A DNA stretch of 64,000 nt from Cyprinodon diabolis (GCA_030533445.1 CM060070.1:29598501-29662500); one strand, 5' to 3'; positions 37,182 through 52,126 are shown, counted from the stretch's first letter. Numbers and translations: made by a program. Notes: generated by a model from the sequence alone, not told the origin.

Positions 37182-37279
37182 CTATTTTCAGAGATTCAAG
37201 CGAATGTTGATTTACAGCATCAAAGTCTTCTGCCAGGGCCTGAGTGGCAAATAACTTATTTCATTTATGTCATTATCTG

Positions 37280-37592
37280 CTTCTGTCTCATTAAACCCCA
37301 GTCGGCCTCGGCAGATGAACCTGGTTCTGCTGGAGGTTTCTTCTGGTTAAAAGAGAGTTTTCCTCTCCACTGTCGTGAGATGCATGCTCAGTGCAGGGAC
37401 TGCAGACAGCGAATGAGTCCATGCAATCAGCTGGTTTTCCTCATAAAACCTTTTGAAGAATCTGATTGTGTTACCTGTATAAATAAATTCAATAACACTT
37501 TTCTAATTACAGCTTTTCCTGTGTGTGGCTCTTTAGATTGAGATGCCCTTTTGGATTCCCCTGACTTGAAAAAGTGCTATAAAAAAAAATAG
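37280..37592 (+). repeat. LINE 3' UTR tail, same family as 3888 and 21335
   Basis: AACCCCAGTCGGCCTCGGCA, then GAACCTGGTTCTGCTGGAGG (37308-37327) and TTTTCCTCTCCACTGTCGTG, ending near TGACTTGAAAAAGTGCTATA. The plus frame 37161-37541 runs through it and is not a gene. Confidence 0.65.
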
Positions 37593-37975
37593 AGACCATT
37601 TAGTATAAAAAAAATAAGATCTTTTTCCATAGAGACAAGAAGTTACTCTAACAACAATACTCTTTTTTGTTACATAGGAAACAAAACCGAAATGTTCTTT
37701 TTAGTAGCAACTATGTGTTTAAAGGGGAAACACAGAAAGTATAATCATTAAACCATAAAATCATAATCATATTTTAATGAAAAAGTATTTTCTGTAAAGA
37801 CAAATTTAGTTATAGACAGTGCTACTACTTTAATAAATCTTTGACAGAGAAACATGAGCTATGTAAAAATTTGTAATGGCAGCTCAACATTTTACCAAAT
37901 GATTGAAAATAAGCACAAAGTGAATCATGACAAAATAAGCCCCTAAGCTGTTTTCTTAACAATATATTGTCTTAC

Positions 37976-38155
37976 TTGTCAGGGTTAAATCCTTCCAGTT
38001 CCTCCAGAAAGATGTTGCTGCTGGTCACTGTGTTGTCTTGATTTGGCATAATGAGAAACTTGAGAATGGTTCCTCTGCTCGACCCAAGAAAGAGGACGGT
38101 GCGGTTTCTATATGGCCCAGCCTCAGTGTCCACTACTATTTTATTCAACTGGTAC
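37976..38155 (-). CDS. sema6b: sema6b-like exon H (last Sema blades, VLFLGSSRGTILKFL)
   Basis: 180 bases. One base completes Arg and the exon ends with AA of a Lys codon. The peptide includes YQLNKIVVDTEAGPYRNRTV, then LFLGSSRGTILKFLIMPNQD and FLEELEGFNPDK. The acceptor is TGTAG and the donor is GTAAGA. Pattern V.FLGS..G..LK and FLEE.E is the usual end of the Sema propeller. NRT is a possible glycosylation site, matching the N-x-T found here in relatives. Confidence 0.95.
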
Positions 38156-39138
38156 CTACACCACAGAGACAGACAGAGTGCTGTATTAATGCCACAGACT
38201 GGAGTAATCCATTTGAGTCCATCTTTGTATGAAAGCTAAAAGCATTGCCAAGAAACTCATGATTTAACAGATTGGTTAAGGTGAACTAGACAGAGTCTGG
38301 TGCAGTGAAAACAAAATCTGCCATTTGTCTGAAGTAACTGGGAAATGAAAAGAAATCCACTGAGTAAAAACTGCTTATCATAATTTGCATAGTGAACTAA
38401 TTATAACAGAAATTTAAGTCATAAATAATATCAGTCAAGAGAACAGCTTTGAAAAGAAAGAATAACAGAGGGAAGTGGAGCTAACCACAGCCCATTGCCA
38501 GAGTAAATAGAGGCAATGGTGCGCACTGTACTGTACTACACTGTACATATACAGTACAGTGTATACTGTAAACCTATTGTGGGGTAGCATGGCATGGCAT
38601 AACACAGCAAATGGGTTAAAATAAGTATAAGCCATAGGGTAAGACACTTCAGTGTACTTTCAGCTATGGCTTCCATTAAACCATATTTTTTAAGTGTGTT
38701 AAGGTTATGACGTATCACTGGTATCGTACTGCAACCTGGCAGCGCCCCTTGCTAAAAAATTACAAAAAAATGCTAAACTTTCTTTTTTTAGTTTATGTTT
38801 TTCACATTTCTAATATAATTATTAATAATAGTAAGGCACAGTCTTGTGAATTAAGCTATTTCGTTTAACCTTTTCATTTCCACTTTAAGGGCAGAATAAT
38901 AATATTGAAATGTCTGAAAGCATTATAAAGCAGAAAATAAATCTGTTACTTTTTAGTAACTTGTAGATAATTCTGGTTAGTCTGATTTTATTCATAACAT
39001 ATAATAATACCTTATATCATTGTATATTTAATTTCCTAAAAATAACAATAAAATTACAATAGAAACATTTTTTTCAGAAATTATTTTTAACTACCTGATA
39101 AATCAGGACGCATAACAGCTGAACCACAGAGTTCTTAC
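38156..39138. other. Semaphorin intron between exons H and G
   Basis: Holds a short palindrome at 38539-38561 (CACTGTAC, seven bases, GTACAGTG) embedded in an ACTGTA-rich stretch. Nothing else recognised. Confidence 0.5.
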
Positions 39139-39288
39139 CTGACCATGGTTCTCACAATCCAAGGTCTTTGTCCGAGTGATGGAACAGCTTCGTCCATCAG
39201 AGGATGTGTCTTGACAAAGTTCAGCATCTCATCGGGAAACGAGTTGGAGGAATTAAACTTTGATCCTTGAACAGCACAGCCACCCGGT
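39139..39288 (-). CDS. sema6b: sema6b-like exon G (Sema domain, [14 protein letters not shown])
   Basis: 150 bases. One base completes Arg and two bases start the next Arg. The peptide is [20 protein letters not shown], then [20 protein letters not shown] and [11 protein letters not shown]. The acceptor is CTGTCTCCAG and the donor is GTAAGA. The region between the two Cys-containing segments is variable in the family; here it carries NSS, a possible glycosylation site. F.K.HPLMD.AVP is conserved across class 6. Confidence 0.95.
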
Positions 39289-39561
39289 CTGGAGACAGCA
39301 AGACGGAGGACATCAGAAAGAGTGGAGCGAAATTATCTGACAAAATCCTGTCATTCATTCCTCTGTAATAATATATTATTAAAAGGACAGTCTAGACTGT
39401 GAGTGACTCATATTCATACAGCATTTGGCAACACTCAAAAAAGTGTTATCTTCAAAACTCTCCAACATTGTTAATACAAATCGCTTTTCCCTTTTCTTTA
39501 ACTCGAAGCTAAAAACCAAAACAAAAAATCTGAGGAAAATTCAGTCATGAGATGAAAACAT

Positions 39562-40000
39562 CACACAGTGACTTGCAAAAGTATTCACCCCCTTAAACTC
39601 TTCCACATTTGTTTAATTACATATTTATAGCGAATTTATGGTGTGGTTGTGCTATAATCTTTATTTTTAGAAGATGGATTGAAAGGGGCTCTGTAAGCCT
39701 GAAATTTTTTTTTTTTATAATCAAACCTTGCTTTTAACTTCTCCACATCTTTCCCCCTAACCTGCCCTCTTTGCTTCTCTGCCCTTGTGTAGAATCTCAT
39801 TAATGTTCTCAAGCAAATCTTGGATGCTTTCCCACGGCGTAAACAATGGACAGTCTGATTAAACTGTTTCAATACTTGTTAACATGAAAATATCTGGAGC
39901 TTTAACTGTGCCATTGTACCATTTCCCTTTATGTTCACAGTGATTCTGTTCTTTGTGTTGGTTTATTACAAAAATCCCAATAATATACATATCATTGCTG
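39562..40000. mobile_element. Internally deleted Tc1-like remnant
   Basis: Starts with CAGTGACTTGCAAAAGTATT followed by CACCCCCTTAAACTCTTCCA, a common fish Tc1 terminal repeat. It later carries TTGGTTTATTACAAAAATCC (about 39959-39978), which lies near the opposite end in that family. The transposase is gone. It lies in the intron between exons G and F. Confidence 0.6.
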
Positions 40001-40185
40001 TAATAAGTGATAAAATATGAATGAGTTTGCTAGATATATCCCTTATTGCAAACTTTTTTCCAAAAAAATTGCTTCTTTCTGAAGCAGCGTCATGTTTCAG
40101 GACACAGCTATCGCCCTCCCCTAAGCTTGCCGATATCAATCTGATAACACAGGTGCATGTATTGAGCACTGCCATCTGGCTTTAC

Positions 40186-40317
40186 CTTGGCTTTGGGATG
40201 AGTTCATCTGGAACAGGCGTCCAAATAGACTCTGGAGATTTCTGCTCCTTAAACCTTCCATCAAACACGGCAGCCAGCTGCTCCATGTCAAAGGCGCACA
40301 CAGCCGAACCTGGTATG
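40186..40317 (-). CDS. sema6b: sema6b-like exon F (Sema domain, [12 protein letters not shown])
   Basis: 132 bases. The first base completes the Ser codon begun in exon E and the last two bases begin an Arg codon. The peptide is [20 protein letters not shown] then [20 protein letters not shown] and IPKPR. The acceptor is CTCTCCAG and the donor is [16 protein letters not shown] is a near-invariant class-6 motif. It is separated from exon E by a 7.5-kb intron that contains nested transposons. Confidence 0.96.
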
Positions 40318-41523
40318 CTGGAGAGAAGGAGACAGGATGGTGAGAGAGAGAGGCAGATAAAACACTTTGACCTGACACAAAATGACTGTCAGCCCCATGG
40401 CAAGCAGGCTCTGCTCCCATGCGAGGTTGCAGAGAGAAAAAGTGACAGAAAAGGAAAGATAATGGGTTATATATCCATCCTACAAAATCCTTGCAGTAAA
40501 ACTAAATTCAGATGTAAAACCTTTTAAAGAATTGGAGCCCAGCTCAGATGACCAATTACTTTTTGTTATTTTCTTTTACTTTTCAGGAGCTAATGGGAAG
40601 CACAAAGGAAATTGTGACTGATAGAGACTGAGGATAAACAAAAGAGACACTATCAGCTCTGGTCTATAGTTTATAGATGTGCAGCAGAAAAAAAAAAGCT
40701 ATAATAGGCTCAAGAAAAAAAACGCTGCTGGAAATTCCTGGAATATAAAGCAACATTAGGAAATGAGTCACTCAAAATTCAGTACCCCACAAAAAGGAGG
40801 AGGAGAGCAGATTCCAGTAAAGGAAATGAACCCACGAAAGTATTCCAGTAAAAAGACCGGTGCAGCTCAGAGGCTGTTTAACTACTCATGAACCCGGTCA
40901 CTTGGAGCCGTGCATGTGCTCAGAGAAGAGTTTGGCGCACCCCCGCGTAAATGAAGACAATAAGACATGACAAATTCAGAGGCGTCCAAAATGGTCGGGC
41001 TGTTTCTGCTGAGCCTGATGCTACGTTTCTGTATTTTAGGCTGAGAGAAGAAAAGAAGAGAGCACTGTCAGGATGAGATAAGAGCTGAGTTTACAGAAAC
41101 AAAGAAAACAGCATGTTTACTGCTCCACTCTGTTCCTACACTGTCATCATCAATGAGTAACTAACTACTGTACGTACATGGAGGAAAAGCTTCAAACTAC
41201 TTTAGAAATATACACAGAGAAGGAACCACTTGTTATCGCCTGCTACATGAGTTCAAGCTGTTTAGTTTCCTTTTCTGATTTTCTTTTTATAATAAATATC
41301 CAGCTGTTGATTTGAGTCCTTTCAGGAATATGTTCTGAGCTCAAAGTCAGTTTCAGAAGTGTGTTGAAAAGCATTGCTTGAGGGCTGGATTTCCTGGTTG
41401 CAGCTGGGAGCCGTGCTCCCCTGATGTGCAATTTGATTGGGTCAGGCTGTCGGCCCTCTGTGCTTATCATTTACAGACATTTACAGTCAAACTCAGGCCT
41501 GGTCAGGGCAGCAGAGTGGTAGT
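40318..41523. other. Semaphorin intron, no recognised feature
   Basis: First part of the 7.5-kb intron between exons F and E. No coding or repeat signal recognised. Confidence 0.45.
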
Positions 41524-42842
41524 CATACAGTGCTGTGGAAAAACTATCTGACCCCTTTATAGATTTCCTTGTCACATTGTTAAGGTTCAGATCATCTAAT
41601 CAAATTGTAATAGAATTTAAAAAGAAGTAAAAAAAATCCTCAAAGAGAAAGTCAATAATGGTAGAGGCGATCCGGAGGATCAGGGCTTCCTTTCCTAATG
41701 GCTTACAGACTATAGCAGGACAATGATTCAAAGCAGACCAAGTAATGAGTTTATTTTTTATTTAAAAACTGTTTATTAATTCCACAATACACAGCTGCTC
41801 CAGGATGCAGCCACTGCAAGAGGTCTTATTCTAGAGAGAAATATATCCAGTCAAATTTTGCACATAAATCTCACTGAGATGCTGTGGCTGGGCCTCATAA
41901 CAGGCTGGTGAGTCTAAAAGATTCTCCAATATGAGTGAAATACTTTAAAACAAGTCATGAAAAAAGAGAAATATAAAAACATATATTGCTAGTTATTGCA
42001 AAAGTTGTCACCTATTAGCAGAGATGGGAAGTAACGAAGTACAAATACTTCGTTACTGTACTCAAGTAGATTTTTCTTATATTTTTACTTTACTTTACTA
42101 ATTATTTTTATGGCAACTTTTTACTTCTACTCCTTACATTTTTACACAAATATCTGTACTTTTTACTCCTTACATTTTTTAAAAATTGGCTCATTACTTT
42201 AGTTTTGAATCATTTCAATGGAGTTAACGTTATTATTTTTCACGTCATCAATACTAAATTCAATCTAATTGGATGGGAATCTACGTTGCATTTGACGCAC
42301 CACTACAAGATGAATCAACAGATTCGGCGGTATTCATTCGTGGCAAATCATTGCAGCTTGGTGGCGGTGGCGTTAGCATAGTAGTATGGACGACGAGATG
42401 ATTGAAAATGAACACAACGGAGATCTAGTCCTATTGGCAGACATCCATTTAAAATGTAGGCAACGGCATGAAAAAAGTGGTTTCTACTTTAATTTTATAC
42501 TTTAAGTAAATTTACAAGCCTTTACTTTGGTACTTTTACTTGAGTAAAGAAGTTTAATCAGTACTTCCACTTTTACCAGAGTATTTTTTAACACAAGTAT
42601 CTGTACTTTTACTCAAGTACGGAAAGTGAGTACGTACTTTTGCCATCTCTGTCTATTAGTTATTAGGTTTAGGATTAAATGTTTCATCCTTTGTCAGGCT
42701 TTGTCCTGTAATAAATGAAATAATCATTTAAAACTTCCTTTGTTGTATTTATTCAAGTTATCCTTGTCAGGTATTAATAATTTAGTTGGCGATCTGAAAC
42801 ATTTAAGTGTAACAAAAAGCAAAATAAACAAAGTCTCTAAGG
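41524..42842 (+). mobile_element. Decayed Tc1-like element carrying a nested hAT
   Basis: Left end TACAGTGCTGTGGAAAAACT; transposase scraps near 41722-41741 (GGACAATGATTCAAAGCAGA) and 41877-41898 (AGATGCTGTGGCTGGGCCTC); right part after the hAT resumes with TTATTAGGTTTAGGATTAAA and ends near CGATCTGAAACATTTAAGTG (42789-42808), the same terminal block as in the 505-1140 relic. The two halves are separated only by the hAT at 42019-42651. Confidence 0.7.
42019..42651. mobile_element. hAT-like non-autonomous transposon
   Basis: 633 bases, starting CAGAGATGGGAAGTAACGAA and ending TTTTGCCATCTCTG. The ends are inverted repeats (CAGAGATGG). Flanking 8-mers CCTATTAG (42011-42018) and TCTATTAG (42652-42659) agree at seven of eight. 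Subterminal repeats of the ACTTTTACTCAAGTA type are present, and no transposase is encoded. Confidence 0.8.
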
Positions 42843-45332
42843 TCATATGCTTTTTTTCATAGCCCTTTATATGTGGATAAAACAGACTTTTATAAAGGAC
42901 TGAAGGCACCAGATGTTATAATAGTGAAGTTTACCAGCCCTGCCAGGTTTCTCTACCTCTCCAGTCTGGTATCACTTGCAGGTCACTGGGTTTGCCCTAT
43001 GTATGACTCAGAATCTAACGGAAGAAAGCGAAAAGGCCTCCAGCTGTTTTCCTCTCTGAACTCTCTTTTATTATTTTCATTGCCACCAGTCGTTTCTCTC
43101 ACTTGTTTGCCTCATTCATGTTTTAGATTCTCCCCATAATTCCCTTCAGTCAGTTTTTTGTTTATTTTTCTTTCCTTTGGTTCTTCATATTTATCTTTTC
43201 TGCGTTGAAATACATTTTACTGGCTGAATGCAGATGTCGACTGAGCAGACTTATTGTTAAAAGAACTTCCAGACACCACGCATGAAATTATTTGTGTTAT
43301 CAGCCATGTGATAGGCTGTGGAGTTAAGGAAAAAAACAGCAGGAGGAATTAAATCTAATCCATTAAAAGCAAAGTGCAACTAGAAATGTTCCACATTACT
43401 TAACGAAATTAAAATGAAGATCTGCTAAATCAATTATCTCAGAGAAGGGTACTTAATCTATACAGAAACATTTCTAAAACAGCTCATAGGAGACTACCAC
43501 AGTTGATAATACTATATTCTTTAACAAATAACAGTCATTAAAAAGGACAAACTGGCCGCCACTGACATCATAACTTTTGTATGTTCTAACTCCATTCCTT
43601 TATATAAACAAACCTAGATGAAGGGCCAATCATGCAAGTGATACGGGGGGTTTTCAGTATTTATATCAGCGGCAATCTTGCAGCAAAGACCATGACAATC
43701 ATTACAGACAGAAAAGCATCAGTGTGTATGTGCCAAGTTCCATGCCAACATTATTCAAAAAGGCCATCGCTCGGGAATTTAATTAAAACAGATTAGGAGT
43801 GTAAAATATGATGCAATATCCAGACACAGTTTACATCATTTAATTAGCTTAACAATATGATTCAGCATATATTTGTAAAATAAATTATGACATTTGTAAA
43901 ACTGTCTAATGGAAACGTGACTGCTTTTATGACAGTGAGGGCCCAACGATGGTCAACGTGGCCCAATGGAGGTCAATTCTAATAAGAAATGTTTCTGTAA
44001 AAATCTTATTTTTCTAGTGACATGGGTTATTCTCCTATATCCATTTCTCTGTAAATATCTTATGACCTTGTTATGTATTCCTTTGCCAAGTCTGCTTGTG
44101 GGCCCTGAGGGGGTCTATTCTGCACATCTGTGCAACCTTCCCCAGCATCACGTTCTTCATGGCATCATAAACCTGTTCTCCTCCTGCTCCTCCTCACTGT
44201 CGTGTCTTTTTCCCAAAGGGACATCCTGCTGTCACACAGAATTCTCCACATGCAAAGCCAGAGACGCCATCCTGCTTTCAGGATACACAAGATTTCATTT
44301 ACAATTATACAGCTCTATTTAAACCCGAAGAGCCAGCGACAGTCGACACAAGTCATATTTCCTACTGGAGGAACAAAAAACAGCAAATATGCACTAGGAA
44401 ATGTCTTTGCTCTGCTGCTCTAATGCTCATAATCTCAATGGTATAAATACAAAATACAAGTTAAAGAATATCTTTATAAATGCAGGTTGTTTGTGGTGGT
44501 AATGGGGAGGGAGGACACAGGGGGAGATGAGTTCCTCTAGAATGTAAAGGGAAAACAATGAATCATTTTTGCTCTTCCTTAGTTCAGCTTGGTGTACAGT
44601 ATGCTGTAGTGGGCCAAGTGAAAGGAGTAAACAGCTATTACCTTCCTCCATGGTCCTGCTTCATGCTGCTTCCACTACACTCTGCCAGCCAAGACAATTT
44701 GTCTGGCAAGCACTTTGCCAGTGTGCCACAGCAGGCCACACTGGGCCTAAGGGAGTTTTTCAGGTTATCACACGTTTTCTCTAAAGATTTCTGCTCATTT
44801 TCCTCCACCATACATATGTATATCTTTTCTTTAAGAACCTCCATTTCCCAACCTTGGCTGGCACTCATTGAAAGCAGGACCCAGGGGCAGGTTACCCAGG
44901 CAAGGGCGGCCTCTTTGTTTGTTTACATGGTCCTCGGTGCAGAGATGTAAAAGCTTTTATCTGGGAACCATTGTAATTGTTTTGGAAAATGTGCTTATTT
45001 GTGTATGAGTCTACACATGTGAGGCATCCTTCAGACTCTGCAGGTAGCAGCCCACCCTCTCACTATGTATTCTTCTAAACAGGGAGATAAGATGCAGCTG
45101 ATGAAACAGTTTAAGGTCTCAGGGAGCGAGAGGCACACGTGTTGTCCATTACTGACTCCCTTGTCCTTAGATTCTCATCCTTATCTTCCTTTTGATACAC
45201 TTTAACCCATTAATATCTTCTCTACATTTACCTTAAATACATTTTTAATTCTTTATTATGAATCAAGTAATTCAAAATTCATCCCCCCTTCTCTGACTAA
45301 GGAGACAAATATTGGCAGGAAGAAGAAATAAC
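42843..45332. other. Semaphorin intron, no recognised feature
   Basis: Open frames at 42873, 43966 and 44558 (plus) and others in reverse have no recognisable domain or splice fit. Confidence 0.45.
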
Positions 45333-45592
45333 AACACCAGCTTGTTAAAATCGAGGTTGAGAACATAGAAGTGGTTAAATCCCACAAATATGTGGGCTTA
45401 CACATCAACAGTAATTTGGACTGGTGTTTGCATACAAACGAGGCTCTCTTTCTTGAGAAATTATAAATATTTTAATGTTTGGAATCAGATTCTGCACATT
45501 TTCTCCCAATCTGTTGAAGCCAGTGGTATTCTTTTGGAACAACAAGGTTGCACAGCACATCTTGTGGACCTTGTGCTTTTAAAAAAATACTA
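45333..45592 (+). pseudogene. LINE reverse-transcriptase C-terminal remnant
   Basis: The plus strand encodes a broken KYVGLHINSNLDW motif (45395-45426), then a NVWNQILHIFSQSVEAS-like stretch, which match the end of the RT domain in L2/Rex-type fish LINEs. Short and frameshifted. Confidence 0.65.
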
Positions 45593-45887
45593 AAAGTCTT
45601 CTTGTTTTTAATGTCTACCAGAAGTTTTGTTTCTTTAATAACTAGGTGCTACCAGATGCATGAATTTCCATCGGGGATGAATAACTAATCTATCTTTTTG
45701 TCCTCTAATGTCAGTAAGATAGATGGTATTAAATATAACTGAAGATGTTTAATGTGTATATTCTACATAATAAGCATATATGCATAATATGCTTGGACAA
45801 CCAACTAAAGCTAAGTAGGTCTTTCTAATACCATAACCCTAAAAACTGTAGATATGTTAACATAAAACTTAAAAAAAAAATACACAG

Positions 45888-46215
45888 TACACAGCAACCC
45901 TGGTCCCATCTAACCAAAACAACTTGTTCTGTTGGAGGTTTCTTCCTGCTAAAGGCAACTGTCCTTCCAAATGTCACTACATGCATTCTTGGTATGAGGG
46001 ATAGTTGCATAATCAACGATACATAATGCAGGTGGTTGTCCATTGCCACTGCATGCACATTAGGGGATGAATTCAACGACTTGATGCCATCTGTTGAGTT
46101 TCTTTATAGGACGCTTTTTAGCTATCTATTTGCATGATATAATTGCACTGACTCTGTAAACTGCCTGAGCTGGCTTGTGCTGTAAATTTGAACTGTTTAA
46201 AGAAACCAAATATAT
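45888..46215 (+). repeat. LINE 3' UTR tail, diverged copy
   Basis: CTTGTTCTGTTGGAGGTTTC (45922-45941), then TTCCTGCTAAAGGCAACTGT, then a long unique-looking tail ending near CTTGTGCTGTAAATTTGAAC. The oldest of the four related tails by eye. Confidence 0.55.
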
Positions 46216-48030
<1,815 letters not shown>

Positions 48031-48612
48031 TTATAATACAGATAAGACCCTCAACACTAATGATAAGAGAAGAAAGTTTGAGCTTTATCTCAAAAGGAGA
48101 CATTCAAAAGCTCCCTTCAGCTCCACTGTGAAGAGTCATTTGCATGTTATTTGCGATCTGAAACCCTGTTTTGACAGATTATTGTTTTATAATGCTAAAG
48201 TCAGCATCAATTATTCATGAAAATGTCAGTGAATCTCAAAACTGCTTTTTGAACACACAATAGCAATGCTGTTTCAGCATACATTTATTGTGCTTTCTGC
48301 AAACATGTCAAAGAAAAAAAAACTTTTGCATACCCTTCTCCCTGGTAATGTATTAGATTTGGCACCTCACATGCTTTTTAAAAGTATTCTTTAAAATAAA
48401 AAAATAAAATATCCTCCAATGAAGATGTTTTATCTGCTCAGCAAGGAGAAGACTAATTTAAGCTTTTATAATTAAGCTTTTCTCAGGTTTACACAGGTGC
48501 AGGTTTTGTATTGTTAGCTTATATTTGCCTAAAAACAAGCAAAACAATGAAATGTCATTGTGGCTATAAGTAAAACAGGTGATATTCACATTTGAATAAT
48601 AGTGCTGGTTTA

Positions 48613-48879
<267 letters not shown>

Positions 48880-49374
48880 TCATGAGAAAGTATGCATCCA
48901 AAACATGTCCATTTGCAACATCAATTCCCACAACAGTAGAGAAGCACGAGGGCAGTGGCATACAGTAGGCCTAATTTCATTACATGCTGAAAGGGAGATT
49001 TCACAGCAAATACTAAGAGAATTATGTCTCACTGGCATTTCTGAGAAAAGACTTTCATGCTGATTTTCGGTAATAATTCACTCTGGACATTCTAAAACAT
49101 GTATCAAAGGTAATATTTCAAAAGTTGCGGATGGTTTTTGTATCCAGCAGTTAGCCAGCTGAGTTAAAGCTTAGCTGCTGACGCATCCATCAGTCTGCTG
49201 AGTAACATGGGTGTGCATTTAAGCCAGTTCAACTGTGACTGTGCCAGGGAAGGAGGGCGTGATTCTGAACATACAGTAGGCCACACTGCAGCAGGGGAGG
49301 GATACGCTCAGAAGCTCAAACATACAAGCAGATCTTGACAAGCACGCACATACACACAAGGTGTCTGCTGGTAC

Positions 49375-49494
49375 CTCTGAACCACTTGGAGTCGTGCTTG
49401 ACGGTGCGTAGAGCGGGGATGTCCCCAAGGCTACGATAAATCACCGCATCAATGGCCAGGAAGTCTGTCACCGTAGCTGTAAACAGATTCCCCT
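49375..49494 (-). CDS. sema6b: sema6b-like exon C (Sema domain, [18 protein letters not shown])
   Basis: 120 bases. The first two bases complete the split codon from exon B (GAG, Glu) and one base is left over at the 3' end. The peptide reads [20 protein letters not shown] then [20 protein letters not shown]. The acceptor is GTTTCAG. The donor is GTACCA, weaker than the others but supported by phase and homology. Two competing AG acceptors sit two bases apart; the one used here is the only one that keeps frame. Confidence 0.94.
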
Positions 49495-52035
49495 CTGAAA
49501 CACATAAACATAAACATATAGTGGTGAGCTACACAACCTAGAAAAGAAACAATAGACAAAAAAAGATGCAGGAATTGAGAGAACTTCTGGTCAGGCTGAA
49601 AATATTTCTCTTGGCTTTGATTTTTATTTTATTTTTGAGTTTATTGGAAATCTGACATATTTGGGTGTTTCATTTTCATTTTAGTCAAATATTGTCTGAG
49701 GACAATCAAGCCTGTAGTAAAACCACTGACATGAACAGCTTGAGACAGTCTGTATAGCACTTTATTATGTGTTAAATTTCATTAAAGACATTTCTCTCTT
49801 TGCTTCAAATTGTCAGATGTAATCTTTGTCATTTCCTGCAAAATTAACAGGACAGCATTATACCTCTCTAACCCCTGTTTTCCAGGTGAGTTGGAGAGGT
49901 TTGATTGTTACAGTATGAGGCTATTCAATTTTTTAAGTTCCAAAATACAAACTGCATTACAAAATTCAGCTTTGCCTACAGTTTCATACAGGAATTATTT
50001 GGGGCTGCTTTGTGTAAATGTTGTTGCTTAGGTTAAAAACCTCTTTTGGTAAACTTCAACCCTTATTTGGCACAGTTTATACAAGTGTAATACAATATCT
50101 ATTGACTATTGAAATAATGATGAAATAAGCATGTCAAAATAGCTCAGAGTGACCTCTGCCTACAGTATCAGTTATCTTTCAGTCACATAACCATATTTCC
50201 TTACAGATGACTAGGTTATTACTTTAAATCAACTAGGGTCGAGTTAGAAATGACATTTTCTAAAGGTATGCAGAAACCAATGCATTTTCTGCAGGAAACT
50301 GTCCATGGCAGACTGCTCTTTTTAGTCAGTGAAAAGGTCAAGTTATGAAAAAAAAAAAAATGGACTGCAAATGTACAAAACAGGGAAGCTGCACAATGGG
50401 CAAGAATTCAGATGTTTTAGTCAAACTTAAGTACGTACATGTTTTTTTTCCATCTGTTCTGACACTAATTTTACGAATTTCTAAAGAAGCCCAACAACCA
50501 TGCATGAACGAGCCCAAAACAAAAAAATAAAACCTGATTTTGAAAGGCCTTATTAGCCATTGGATTAAGAATTCAACCAGGTTTCAGATTTAGGACAGAG
50601 TGTGTATACAGTAAAAATGATTGAACATTTTTTTCTAAAATTCGACCTTGCAGGTAAAAGTTTTTTTTTTAACAAAAATTTCAGAGACTGTGTGGATTTT
50701 TGTAAGTTTTACCTGTAAGTTTTTATAACGTATTTGAATGTATGACTATTTCATTCCATTTTTAACCATACCATAAAATAATATAACCAAACAGCTACGA
50801 CTGAGGAAGAGATCTGTAATCATATTATTATAGGTGCATGTGATAAAAATATCATTAGAATCTAGATTCTGCCCCTCAGACAACTGTATGTCATAGTTTG
50901 GTCTGGTCCTCACTAATGAGGTAAGACATGTCGAGTCAAAGACTGTGACAGCTTATGAGTCTGATTTGTATTTACAGCGGTCGTACAAAAAATGGAAATC
51001 AGACCTGCAACTCTATAGAAAGACGTTTTCATGTTGCACACATTTAGAACATCTTCCAAAGCTCCGACATACTTACTTCCTAACAAGCTTGCAACAAAAG
51101 CAGATGGCAAGATGCTAAAGAAAAACTCTTCAAAAGTGTTTTCATAGAACACATAGCAGGCTCATTTTACTGCTGATTAAAAAGTGTAAAGAATATGACT
51201 TGACAGATTTAACTTTCAGAAAGAGGAAACTGCTGTTTTCCAGAAGTAAACATCAGAATGAAAGTTGCAGAGAGAACAACAAGGAGTTCTGGAATAATGT
51301 TCTTTGGAAGCCCAATAAATAATAGTTTGCACACTGAACCAGTGAAAATTTGTTGATTTTTTGCATCTAATTTTGGGAGGTACTGAGCCTATTTTCTAGC
51401 TTCTCAGCTGTTTAAAGAACTTCTGCAAAAGCCTGCAGAATAAAGGATATTTTAGCATGCAATGAATTAGGATGACTTTCAACATACATTTTGCTGACAC
51501 GTTTGCTGACCCTATACCTGTTTCGGGCTCCACAAACTTTAGCTCAAAAAAAATTTACAACACGAAAAGTAAATATATGTAATTAAGATGAAAATGCTGA
51601 CAGATTAATTTTTACATTTAAACAGTTTGAATATCAGAGCATCATCTACTCAACCATCTGCAGAGACAAACGATGGCTGTCTCAACTAATTTATACCATT
51701 ATAATGACAAACAATAAAGCAAAATGTTTGTTATCATAAACATGGCAGCTGACGAGACTGAAATATTACTGCAATAAAAAAAAACAATGATGGCTGTTCC
51801 ATAATGGCTCTCTGCAGTTCATCTGCACAGAGCTGTTGATTACATTATCAGTGAAGTGAAATAAACAAGCAAACTGCAGAAAACTAATTGAAGTTGAACT
51901 AATGTGGCATATTATAGTGACAAATTTCAGGTTTTATAGAGGACCTGTGTTATTCTTCAGTTTTTCCATCTTTGTGACAGCTCTGTGGGATCCAGACTCA
52001 AAAGAGAAGTGTAGAGCCTGGAAGGAGTGTCTTAC
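49495..52035. other. Semaphorin intron between exons C and B
   Basis: 2.5 kb of AT-rich sequence. No repeat or extra exon recognised, and phase leaves no need for one. Confidence 0.5.
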
Positions 52036-52126
52036 CAGCAAACAGAGCAACATTGGCGTGTTTAGGGTCATAAGGGCACCTCGCCATTCCATTGACCGGG
52101 TCTCCTATCATCTCCAGAGTATCACC
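52036..52126 (-). CDS. sema6b: sema6b-like exon B (Sema domain, ARCPYDPKHANVALF)
   Basis: 91 bases, entering at phase 0 and leaving one base into the next codon. The peptide is GDTLEMIGDPVNGMARCPYD then PKHANVALFA. The acceptor is TTTACAG and the donor is GTAAGA. The segment G.ARCPYDP.H.NVALF is the class-6 form of the Sema strand that follows the CGTNAFNP motif, and the PKHAN wording is as I recall it for 6B. It lies 2752 bases from exon A. Confidence 0.93.

Noticed and set aside
37161..37541. 126-codon plus-strand frame
   Set aside because: It runs through a LINE 3' UTR.
38539..38561. Short ACTGTAC palindrome
   Set aside because: Eight-base arms in a simple ACTGTA-rich stretch are likely chance.
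44558..44950. 130-codon plus-strand frame
   Set aside because: Overlapping frames on both strands, no motif; treated as chance in an intron.
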